From: Burkholderia thailandensis E264
GTDB lineage: Bacteria > Pseudomonadota > Gammaproteobacteria > Burkholderiales > Burkholderiaceae
Direction: 5' to 3'
DNA: 64,000 bases
Assembly: GCF_000012365.1 (NCBI RefSeq)
Contig: NC_007650.1
Location: 2,666,001-2,730,000, forward strand
Part shown: piece by piece, positions 1-10,097 of the stretch
How positions within the stretch are numbered: position 1 is the stretch's first letter
Layout: the number at the start of each line of letters is the position of its first letter
The notes under the pieces: generated by a model
What the model saw: the letters and a program-made list of their open reading frames with translations, nothing else
The model's database searches: none
Told to the model about the DNA's origin: nothing
Made by a program: the position numbers and the translations under genes

Positions 1-2598
<2,598 letters not shown>

Positions 2599-2670
2599 AG
2601 CGCGCACGCGCACGGACTGCGCGCCGCGCTTGGGGTGCGTGGCGCACGCGCGCGGCTCACGGCGCGCGTC

Positions 2671-2720
2671 GACAACCGCTGATAACCGGTGATAACCGCC
2701 GACAACCGGCGACAAATTGC
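2671..2720. repeat. Ten-base-period repeat upstream of the DUF4087 gene
   Basis: Five consecutive decamers starting GACAACCG, GATAACCG, GATAACCG, GACAACCG and GACAAATT follow each other with an exact 10-base period. This is close to one DNA helical turn. They lie about 85 bases before the start at 2803. A weak -10-like TAGACT follows at 2746-2751. The repeat itself is directly visible; a regulatory role is inference. Confidence 0.5.
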
Positions 2721-2802
2721 GACACGGCCGCGAGCGCGGCTGCGCTAGACTCCACGCATCGACAAGCACGACGGCGACGACACGCGCCGCCTCTGAAACC
2801 GC

Positions 2803-3213
2803 ATGACCGCATCCACCGCCCGGCGCTCGCCGACGCCCGCGACGCCTCCGCGCCGCACCGGCCGCCACCTGCTCGCCGCGCTCGCCGTCGCGCTGATCGG
2901 CCTTCCACACGCGCACGCCGAAATCCGCTGCGGCTGGCTGCAGAATCCGACGCCCGGCAACTGGTGGCTCGACGACCGCACCGGCTCGTGGACGCTCAGC
3001 ACGATGGGCGGCCCCGAAGCCGAAGGAATGGACCTGATTCCCGACATGGCGGGCAATCAATACGTCGAAACCAACGGCCCGCACGGCTATGCCTGCGCGT
3101 GTCTCACGGTGGTCACCACCAAGCCGGAACGGCGGATCGTGAAGGTGCTGAAGGCGAAGCAGTTGCCGCTTTCGCGGTGCCGGCGCGACAAGCGGCTCAA
3201 GGAGCCGGAGTAA
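2803..3213 (+). CDS. Secreted DUF4087-family protein
   Basis: A 136-residue protein with a basic N-terminus followed by a hydrophobic stretch (about residues 20-37) ending in a likely signal-peptidase site near HAHAE, so periplasmic. The mature part has ICGWxxNPTPGNWW-like sequence (here EIRCGWLQNPTPGNWWL), then a YACACL cysteine pair and a further Cys near the C-terminus. This pattern matches what I know as DUF4087, which has no established function. It stands alone: the ATPase ends 204 bases upstream and the next gene is on the other strand. The start is the first ATG giving a signal peptide; no strong ribosome site is seen. Confidence 0.75.
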   Translation: MTASTARRSPTPATPPRRTGRHLLAALAVALIGLPHAHAEIRCGWLQNPTPGNWWLDDRTGSWTLSTMGGPEAEGMDLIPDMAGNQYVETNGPHGYACACLTVVTTKPERRIVKVLKAKQLPLSRCRRDKRLKEPE

Positions 3214-3435
3214 TCGGGCGAACGGAACGCGAACGAACCGCGAACGGAACGCGCATCGGGAACGTGACGGAACGCGCGCGGCGTCGCGCCGTCGTCGCGA
3301 ACGCCGGGCCGGATGCCGGATCGACCGCGTCGCATCGAAGCCCCTGACGCGCCCCGATCGATGCCCGGCGCCGCACGACGCGCGCGGACGCGTCCCGCGA
3401 CGCGCCGCACACGTGCCGGCCGCGCAAGCGCCCGA

Positions 3436-3915
3436 TCAGGGCGATTCGATCGACTTGACGAACGTCGTCGTCGCGGCGGCGAAGCCCAGCTCGCGATACA
3501 GCGCGAGCGCGGCCGTGTTGTGATTGAACACCGACAAGCCGATCTCGCTCACGTGCAACTGCCGTGCATCGTCTTCGAGCGCCTGCAGCACGCGCGTCGC
3601 CCACCCCTGGCGGCGAAAGGCGGGCTCGATTTCGAGATCGTAGATGAACAGCGACCGATGCGGCCCTTCGGTAACGACGCCATACCACAGGTGGCCGAGC
3701 ACGGCGCCGCCGGCGGATTCGCTCAGCGTCAGCAGCACCTGATCGTCGGTGAGAAGCCCATCCGGCAGCAGCGTATCGATGCACGCGAGCGCGCGTTCGT
3801 CGGCTTCGTCGGGCGCGCTCTGGCCGGATTCGATCAGATCGCGCGCGTAGCCTCGCGCGGCATGCTGGCGGTATTCGCGGAATTCCGTCTGGGTCATCGG
3901 ACGCATCTGCAACAT
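3436..3915 (-). CDS. GNAT-family N-acetyltransferase
   Basis: A 159-residue acetyl-CoA-dependent acetyltransferase; substrate unknown. The acetyl-CoA binding motif A is visible as YDLEIEPAFRRQGWATRVLQ, followed by the family's SVFNHNTAALALYRELGF motif near the C-terminus. The open frame extends upstream to 4203, but that extension is Arg-rich and lacks family sequence. I therefore take the ATG at 3915 (MLQMRPMTQ), which begins the domain at the usual distance. Single gene, convergent with the DUF4087 gene, with a 222-base gap holding nothing recognisable. Confidence 0.85.
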   Translation of the reverse strand: MLQMRPMTQTEFREYRQHAARGYARDLIESGQSAPDEADERALACIDTLLPDGLLTDDQVLLTLSESAGGAVLGHLWYGVVTEGPHRSLFIYDLEIEPAFRRQGWATRVLQALEDDARQLHVSEIGLSVFNHNTAALALYRELGFAAATTTFVKSIESP

Positions 3916-4793
3916 GCCGCACCTGTTCGAAGAAGCGGGTCTATCAGTCAGTGTAGCGGGCGACGCGGGATTGCGCGAATCGGAATTCGCTTGCCGGTGA
4001 CGGGCGGGTTCGGAGCCGGCTATTCGCTTGTCGCGTTCGGCGCCGGCGTCGCGAGCGCGCGTCTGCCGCTCGCGTCGAACGCGGGAGAAAGTCCCGCGCA
4101 GGCGGGCGGCGGCGGTCTCGCCGATCGGAGCGTTTCGATAGTCGGCGCGCCGGCAACCGGCAAGCGATGCGGTGTCGTTCGATGGCGATGCCCGGCGCCG
4201 CATTCGGCGGCTTCGGCATGCCGACGGGGGATTGGTCCGCGGCTCGCGATCGTCACGATTCGAGAGGTTGCCCGGCGCGCTTTCGGGCTCGCGGCTCGTC
4301 GCGGCTCGCCGCCGCGATGGCCTTCGCGATCGGCCTGCCGGCGCCGCTCGGCGGCGCGGTCGCGCAATTCAACGAGAAGTCGGCGACGTTCGCCGCCGGC
4401 GCTGTGCGCGGCGCCGCCGCGATTGCCGCCGTGATCGGCCTCCATCGCGACGGGGCAGTTGCGCCGTCAATGCCGCGCCGGCGAAGCCGCACGCGACGGT
4501 TCGCGTCGCCGGCACGATAGCGGCCGCCGCACGGTCGCCCACAGCCGGACGCTCGGCCGGCAAGGGCGCGGCAGCGGTTTGCGGCGGCACGGCGAGGCGC
4601 GCCCGTCGATTCGTGCCGGCGCAGGCGCTCCGCGCACGGCCTCGACGCCGTCGGCCTGGCGGCAGACTAATTCGCCGCCGCAACGCCAATCGGGGCCGCT
4701 GCGGCGGCCGTCATCGAATCCGATATCGCACGCCATTCGCCGACGCGCGCCCGAACCGCGACGTCCGGGGCGCGTATGCGCCGTCGGCAAGAA
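3916..4793. other. Gene-poor stretch
   Basis: About 880 bases with many overlapping open frames but none with recognisable sequence or an obvious ribosome site. A short hydrophobic run in one plus-strand frame (about 4310-4440) could be a decayed membrane protein, but I cannot identify it. Confidence 0.4.
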
Positions 4794-4949
4794 TCAGCGG
4801 CGGATCAGGCCGACTTGCGAGACGTGCGACTTGCGCACGCGCTCCGCCTCGGCGTGGCGGGCCTTGTACGAATAGTCGGCGTCGAGCGGCAGATGCGGCG
4901 ACGTGAAAAGGTCTTCGATCTTTTGAAGCAGCGCGAAGATGAGGCTCAT
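4794..4949 (-). CDS. Small protein, 51 residues, DUF3563-like
   Basis: A short gene starting MSLIFALLQKIEDLF and ending QVGLIRR. It has a good ribosome site (AGGAGT, six bases before the ATG) and third codon positions that are almost all G or C, as in neighbouring real genes. The layout is an amphipathic N-terminal helix followed by a charged segment with a DADYSYKARHAEAERR-like stretch. This resembles the small DUF3563 proteins common in Burkholderia, whose members have a hydrophobic start and an acidic/aromatic middle; that assignment is tentative. Two CTAGGG-type palindromes lie just upstream and are probably part of its promoter. Function unknown. Confidence 0.7.
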   Translation of the reverse strand: MSLIFALLQKIEDLFTSPHLPLDADYSYKARHAEAERVRKSHVSQVGLIRR

Positions 4950-4972
4950 TTGCGACTCCTGTCAGCTAACGT

Positions 4973-5014
4973 CTAGGGTTTTCCCTTAGATGTAATTCTA
5001 GGGGTTTTCCCTAG
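4973..5014 (-). promoter_or_regulatory. Paired CTAGGG-TTTT-CCC palindromes
   Basis: Two near-identical palindromic sites, at 4973-4989 and 4998-5014, read CTAGGG(G)TTTTCCCT(T)AG. Their centres are about 26 bases apart. They sit 24-65 bases upstream of the small gene that starts at 4949. Spacing, symmetry and position suggest a dimeric regulator's binding sites, but no regulator is known to me for them. Confidence 0.55.
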
Positions 5015-5146
5015 GAACATCTAGTGCGTCGCAGCAAAAATCTCGCAAATCGCCCTTTTCCGCCGTGAATGGAGCCGGCTCGTTGCGACGTCGCAACAGA
5101 CGTGCGTCATCGCGCCGCAGAAGTCCGGTGCGTCCCTTTTTTTCAT

Positions 5147-6919
5147 TCAGCGCCGGCGGCGCGGGGCGTGCATCCGCTTGACCGGCGTCGCGGTGCTCGA
5201 CAGACGGCTCGTCAGGCGATCGACCTGCGCACCGAGTTCATCCTGGCGCTGCGACAGCGTCGCGATCGTCGCGTCGCGGGTCGCCTGCGCGGCAACCAGC
5301 CTGTCGATTCGTTGCTGCGTTGCAGCATACTGATCGCGCTGCCGCGACATTTGCACCGCCTGAGCGATCAACACGGCGAGCGTGACGAGCAGAACCACCG
5401 CGAGCGCGAGCAGTAGGCGGTTCACCCGGCGCATCTGCGCATCGGCCGCCCGGCGCAGGTCGAGCGTTTCCGATTGAAGCGCGCGGACCCGGTCGGCAAG
5501 CGGCCGCAGGTGCGCGTCGAGATCGGCTGGGGCGGCGGGCGAAGCCGACGGTGAGGGAGCCGTATGCGGCGCGCTCCGGCGATCGCGGGCACCAGCCGAT
5601 ATGGACGCGCCGGACGACGCGGAAGGTGCAACCGGCGTGGGCAACGTGGGCGATGCGGACGGCGACGACGGCGCGTGCGGCATCGACGCCGCAGTAGCCG
5701 CAGATGACGCCGACGACATGGGCGACGCGGTAGACGCGGCCGAGACGGCGGACTGGAGCGACGCGTCGGCGCCGTCGGCGGCGCCACCGGAACGATCGGC
5801 ACGGCCGGCCACATAGCCGTTCGACGCGGCCGGTTTTGCGGTGCCGCCCGCGTCAGGCGCCCTTCGGGATTTCGACGCCGCCGCAGGCGCGTCGATTGCC
5901 GCATCGGCCGCCGCGCGGCCCGCGAGCGGCAATGCCGGCTGCGGGCTTTCCGAACTCGAATCGGCTCGAGCCGGGTTTGCCGGCTCGCGATCCGTCGCCG
6001 CCACGGCTTCGGCCGCCGGGTCAGGCGCCGCCGCGTCCCGACTCGCCACGGGCCCAGCCGGCGCACCGCGAGCCGCGCTAGCCGGGACACCTCGACTTCC
6101 CGCCGCTTCGCCTCCGACCGCCCGGCCTCCAGCCGCCCCGCCGTCCGAAACCTCGCCTTCGCCCGCGCGGCCTTCACGCGCACCGCGTTCGGCCGCCGGC
6201 CTGTCGCTGTCCGAGCGGCGCGCGGACGGGCGGCGCGAACGCGGCGGCCGGGCAGCCGTCGCGTCGTCGGTGCCGGACGTCGTCACCATCGGCTCGGATG
6301 CGCCGGCCGCGGGCCCGTTGCGTCGCCGCGCCTGCGTGTCCGCCAACGCGGGCTCGCTGGAACCCGCCTCGGCGCCCGCGCCTTCGTCCGCCGCAGCCGC
6401 GGCCCGCGGGCGCTCGTGCGCCGCTTCGGCGGCGGCGCGCCCGTCGGCGTCACGTTGCGCGTCCCGCGTATCCGCCGCCTGCGCTTCTGCGAATCCGCTC
6501 AGCAGATCCGCCTGTTCGCCGGCCGGCTGCGCCCCGCGCACCGTCGCACGCGCGGCGCGCGCGCTGGCGTCGCGCCGCGACTGTTCGAAGCCATCGAGCC
6601 GGCGCGGTTGCGCGCCCGCCGCGTCTCGTTCGGCGTCTCGTTCGGCGTCTCGTTCGGCGTCTCGTTCGGCGTCTCGTTCGGCGCCGTCGACGGCCGCGCC
6701 GGCGGCCGCCTCGCCCGTCACCTCGTCGTTTCCTGCGGCGGCGCCGAACAGATCGAGCGTGCGCTCGTCGCGAAACGCGTCGCGCGCGGCGGCGTCGCCG
6801 CCGGGGCGGGCCGCCGCGCGCGACTGCACGCGGCCGCTCGCCGCTGCGGCGCGCGGCCGCCGCTTGGTCGTGGGCGAACGGGAAGAACGGGGACGTGAGG
6901 ATGCTGCGGAATCGGTCAT
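5147..6919 (-). CDS. Ala-rich protein with one membrane helix and coiled coil
   Basis: A 590-residue protein of unknown function. The N-terminal 450 residues or so are low-complexity (Ala, Arg, Asp, Pro, Ser), including five copies of a four-residue ERDA unit encoded by a twelve-base tandem repeat. The C-terminal part is ordered: a heptad-rich region, a single hydrophobic helix (LLLALAVVLLVTLAVLIAQA), then a coiled coil with repeated Q/R/L heptads ending in a basic tail. The frame is open to 6985, but I prefer the ATG at 6919 (MTDSAASS) because the extra 22 residues look non-coding; neither start has a strong ribosome site. Likely inner-membrane, possibly organising the envelope or nucleoid; that is a guess. 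Confidence 0.65.
   Translation of the reverse strand: MTDSAASSRPRSSRSPTTKRRPRAAAASGRVQSRAAARPGGDAAARDAFRDERTLDLFGAAAGNDEVTGEAAAGAAVDGAERDAERDAERDAERDAERDAAGAQPRRLDGFEQSRRDASARAARATVRGAQPAGEQADLLSGFAEAQAADTRDAQRDADGRAAAEAAHERPRAAAAADEGAGAEAGSSEPALADTQARRRNGPAAGASEPMVTTSGTDDATAARPPRSRRPSARRSDSDRPAAERGAREGRAGEGEVSDGGAAGGRAVGGEAAGSRGVPASAARGAPAGPVASRDAAAPDPAAEAVAATDREPANPARADSSSESPQPALPLAGRAAADAAIDAPAAASKSRRAPDAGGTAKPAASNGYVAGRADRSGGAADGADASLQSAVSAASTASPMSSASSAATAASMPHAPSSPSASPTLPTPVAPSASSGASISAGARDRRSAPHTAPSPSASPAAPADLDAHLRPLADRVRALQSETLDLRRAADAQMRRVNRLLLALAVVLLVTLAVLIAQAVQMSRQRDQYAATQQRIDRLVAAQATRDATIATLSQRQDELGAQVDRLTSRLSSTATPVKRMHAPRRRR
6621..6680. repeat. Twelve-base tandem repeat, five copies
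   Basis: The unit GCGTCTCGTTCG is repeated five times without interruption and encodes ERDA on the minus strand. The length is a multiple of three, so copy-number change would not shift the frame. Confidence 0.9.
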
Positions 6920-7015
6920 GGATCGTTCAGCGGCGCGCCGCACGCGCGCCTGACTCGGCTTCGAGCAATTTCGGGAAGGCGGCATTGTCTCACGCCCGCC
7001 GCGCGAGCCCGCGCG

Positions 7016-7711
7016 TCAATCGTCCGGCAAGCCGCTCTTCTGCTCGGCAAAACCTTTCACGCCCGGCAACTGCCGCAGCCGCGCGCAAATGCTGCCGTAT
7101 TCGGCGTCCGACACGCGGCCGAGCGCGATCGTCACTTCGTCGCTGTCCGCCGCATCCTCGCTCTGCTGGACGATGAAGCGCTTGACGCGCGCGCTGTCGA
7201 CGCCGAGCGCCGCGTGCAGCGAATCGAACGTCAGCGTGCCGCGCTCGACGAGCAGCACGAGATGGCGGCGCTGGCGCACGGTCAGGTAGCGGCGCTCGAG
7301 CGGCTTGATGCCGGCAAGGATCACGAGAATGATGACCGTCGCCGCGATCGCCGCCGCGTACAGCCCGCCGCCCACCGCGAGCCCGACGGCCGCGACCGAC
7401 CACAGGCTCGCGGCCGTCGTCAGCCCGCGGACGATCTCGCCGCGCAGCAGGATCGACCCCGCGCCGAGAAAGCCGATTCCCGACACGACCTGCGCGGCCA
7501 TCCGCGACGGATCGAGGTCGACGTGCGCCTGGCCGAGCACGTCGGCGAAGCCGAACGCCGACACGATCATGATGAGCGCCGAGCCCACGCACACGAGCAT
7601 GTGCGTGCGCAGCCCGGCCGCCCAAGACAGGCGCTCGCGCTCGATGCCGATCACGCTGCCGAGCGCCGCCGCGAGAATCAGCCGCATGATGAGTTCGACG
7701 TTGTTCAACAT
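7016..7711 (-). CDS. MgtC/SapB-family membrane protein
   Basis: A 231-residue protein. The N-terminal 150 residues carry the MgtC-type core: several hydrophobic helices with SVIGIERER, AGLRTHMLVCVGSAL and VVSGIGFLGAGSI, the motifs typical of the family. A soluble C-terminal domain (about residues 150-231) resembles the ACT-like tail of MgtC proteins. MgtC members affect growth at low magnesium and intramacrophage survival in several pathogens, but many homologues have other or unknown roles, so no virulence claim is made. The start is the ATG at 7711, preceded by GGGAGAG; the frame is open further upstream without family sequence. Confidence 0.9.
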   Translation of the reverse strand: MLNNVELIMRLILAAALGSVIGIERERLSWAAGLRTHMLVCVGSALIMIVSAFGFADVLGQAHVDLDPSRMAAQVVSGIGFLGAGSILLRGEIVRGLTTAASLWSVAAVGLAVGGGLYAAAIAATVIILVILAGIKPLERRYLTVRQRRHLVLLVERGTLTFDSLHAALGVDSARVKRFIVQQSEDAADSDEVTIALGRVSDAEYGSICARLRQLPGVKGFAEQKSGLPDD

Positions 7712-7819
7712 CCATGCTCTCCCATGTTCGACGGCGGCGGGCCGCATGCTTTATCCTTGCCGCTCGGCCCGCGCGTGCGGTGCCGCGTTCCTCCACTGCC
7801 AACCGCGCCGTCATCCGTC

Positions 7820-8923
7820 ATGTCCGCCCCCGTCACCGTTTCCGGCCAGGCCGCCCGATTGCGCCGCCACTTCGCGCAAATCGTCTTGCCGCTCTGGCGC
7901 GGCCCCGGCTTCAACCCGGCGCTGCAACTGCCGTTCGAGGCCGTTGCGCCGGACACGCACGCACCGCTGCCCGTCACCCGCTATCGCGCGATGGCGTGCG
8001 CGCGCCAGTTGTTCGTATTCTCGCAGGCGGGCGATGCCGAGCACGCGCACGCGCTCTTTGCCGCATTGTGCCGCCACTTTCGCGATCCGCGCCACGACGG
8101 CTGGTTTTACAGCGTCGACGCACAGGGCGCACCGCTCGACCGCACGAAGGATCTGTATACGCACGCGTTCGTCGTGTTCGCGTGCGCCGAGTATTTCGCG
8201 GCGTTCGGCAACCGCGACGCGCGCGAGCTCGCGCAACGCACGGCGGCGCTGATCGTCGATCGCTTCGCGCCGCAGCCGGGCAACGCACTCCTCGATTCCG
8301 CGCGCGGCGAGGACTTCGCCGCGGCTGCGGGCGGCCCGCTGCAGAATCCGCTGATGCACCTGACCGAAGGCTGGCTCGCCGCGAGCCGCGCGTTCGGCGA
8401 GACCGCGTTCGACGACGCGCTGCTGCGCACCGCGCAGGCGGTCGAGCGCACGTTCGTCGATCCGCATACCGGCTGCGTCGCGGAGCTGCCGCTTGGCCGC
8501 GAGGGCAATCGCTTCGAGCCCGGCCATCAGTTCGAATGGTTCTATCTCGTCGGCGCGGCGGGCGCGCGGCTCGCGGCGACCGGCCTGCCCGGCGCGCTCG
8601 CGCGCGCGTACGCGTTCGCGCAGCGGCACGGCGTCGATCCGGACACGGGCGGCGTGTGCGCGGCGACCGACGCGCGCGGCGCATGCATCGACGGCACGCA
8701 GCGGATCTGGGCGCAAACCGAGTATCTGCGCGCGCTCGCGACGCACGGCGGCGAGCCGGACGCGCTCGCCCGCCAGATCGCGCGCTTCGCCGAGCGATTC
8801 CTGCATCCGCGCGGCTGGTACGAGTGCAAGACCGCGCGGGGCGACGTGTCGCGCGCGGACATGCCGTCGACGACGCCCTATCACCTCGCGACCGCGTACG
8901 CGTCGTTGCCCGCGGAGGCGTGA
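7820..8923 (+). CDS. AGE-family sugar epimerase/isomerase
   Basis: A 367-residue protein of the N-acylglucosamine 2-epimerase (AGE) fold, an alpha/alpha barrel that isomerises or epimerises free or phosphorylated sugars. Visible family features are the ARQLFVFSQAGD stretch, NPLMHLTEGWLAASRAFG, GHQFEWFYLVG with a catalytic-type His, and IWAQTEYLRAL near the C-terminus. Length is normal for the family (about 380-420, slightly short). The substrate cannot be told from sequence; mannose isomerase and N-acylglucosamine epimerase are both possible. The start at 7820 begins the domain; the frame is open upstream on shadow sequence. It is divergent from the MgtC-like gene, with 108 bases between. Confidence 0.85.
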   Translation: MSAPVTVSGQAARLRRHFAQIVLPLWRGPGFNPALQLPFEAVAPDTHAPLPVTRYRAMACARQLFVFSQAGDAEHAHALFAALCRHFRDPRHDGWFYSVDAQGAPLDRTKDLYTHAFVVFACAEYFAAFGNRDARELAQRTAALIVDRFAPQPGNALLDSARGEDFAAAAGGPLQNPLMHLTEGWLAASRAFGETAFDDALLRTAQAVERTFVDPHTGCVAELPLGREGNRFEPGHQFEWFYLVGAAGARLAATGLPGALARAYAFAQRHGVDPDTGGVCAATDARGACIDGTQRIWAQTEYLRALATHGGEPDALARQIARFAERFLHPRGWYECKTARGDVSRADMPSTTPYHLATAYASLPAEA

Positions 8924-9114
8924 CGCGTCGCGCGCCGCGCTGATGCGCGGGGCGCGCCGCACGATCGGCCGACGACGCCGCCGCGACCACAAGCGGCCGC
9001 GCGCCGGCGCGAAAGCCGCCCCGATTTCGGACAGGCCGGCTCATTTGCGGCCTCGCATCTCGCGATTCGCGCATCGAGCCTCGAGCGCCGCCGCGCACGC
9101 GAATCGCCGCTGCG

Positions 9115-9996
9115 CTAAATCACCGCCTGTCGCACGTACCGCACGAACGCGCGCACCGCGGGCGCTTTCTCATGCTTGCGATACGCGATCGCCACCGCCG
9201 ACGGAATCGGCTTGCCTTCGATCGGCCGATACACGACGCCCGGCAGCGACACGCAGCCGACGAGCGCCTGCGGCACGACCGCGACGCCTCCGCTGACGGA
9301 CACGTGCGCGAGCACCGCGACGAGCGCGCCCGGCCGCGCGTCGACGATCGGCTCGAAACGCCCGCGGCGCGCAACCTCCAGCGTGCCGAGCGCCTGCTCG
9401 GGCACGACGAAGCGCTCGCCCGCCAGCGCGGCCGGGCGAATCGACGCGCGCGCCGCGAGCGGCGAATGCCCGGGCACCGCGGCGACGAACACGTCGCGAT
9501 GCACGGTGTGCGTCGACACGCCTTCGGGCAACGGCAGCGGCGGGCGCACGTACGCGACGTCGAGCGTGCCCGCGTCGAGCTGCGCGGCGACGTCGCCCAT
9601 CGGCACTTCGCGCACGTCGACGCCGATGCGCGGATGCGCGTCGCGAAACGCGCCGACCGTGCGTTGCAGCACGCCCGCATACGCAGCCGACGACACGTAC
9701 CCCACCTCGATCCGCCCGATCTCGCCGCGCTCGGCGAGCGCCGCCAACTCGCGGCCGCGCGCGAGATGCGCGAGCGCCGTCTGCGCCTCGCTCAGGTAGA
9801 CCTCGCCCGCCGCGCTCAGCGCGACCGAGCGCCGCGTGCGATGGAACAGCCGCACGCCGAGAAGCCGCTCCGCATCCTGAACGAGCCGCGTCAGCGCGGG
9901 CGGCGCGATGTCGAGCTCGTCCGCCGCGCGAGCGAAGTGCAGATGCCGCGCGACGCAGAGAAATGCACGGACGTGGCGCAGTTCGAGGCGATCCAT
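9115..9996 (-). CDS. LysR-family transcriptional regulator
   Basis: A 293-residue LysR-type regulator. The N-terminal winged helix-turn-helix is plain (LRHVRAFLCVARHLHFARAADELDIAPPALTRLVQDAERLLGVRLFHRTRR), followed by an effector-binding domain of usual length. The ATG at 9996 matches the family start. It is divergent from an MFS exporter gene, and the gap between them contains a perfect palindrome of the LysR-box type, so it most likely controls that exporter and itself. The ligand is unknown. Confidence 0.93.
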   Translation of the reverse strand: MDRLELRHVRAFLCVARHLHFARAADELDIAPPALTRLVQDAERLLGVRLFHRTRRSVALSAAGEVYLSEAQTALAHLARGRELAALAERGEIGRIEVGYVSSAAYAGVLQRTVGAFRDAHPRIGVDVREVPMGDVAAQLDAGTLDVAYVRPPLPLPEGVSTHTVHRDVFVAAVPGHSPLAARASIRPAALAGERFVVPEQALGTLEVARRGRFEPIVDARPGALVAVLAHVSVSGGVAVVPQALVGCVSLPGVVYRPIEGKPIPSAVAIAYRKHEKAPAVRAFVRYVRQAVI

Positions 9997-10006
9997 TGAT
10001 TGCTCC

Positions 10007-10030
10007 TTTATTGCTCTCTTATGCAATAAA
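10007..10030. promoter_or_regulatory. LysR-type operator palindrome
   Basis: TTTATTGC and GCAATAAA form a perfect eight-base inverted repeat separated by eight bases (10015-10022), a TTGC-N8-GCAA core. It lies 11 bases upstream of the LysR gene start, where binding would block that gene, and about 70 bases upstream of the MFS start. The structure is seen directly; the assignment to the adjacent regulator is inferred from position. Confidence 0.7.
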
Positions 10031-10097
10031 GATGAATTTCTGTAGCAATGACACGCAACAGCCGCCCAGCCTAACATGCCGCTCTCCCGTTCGCATC

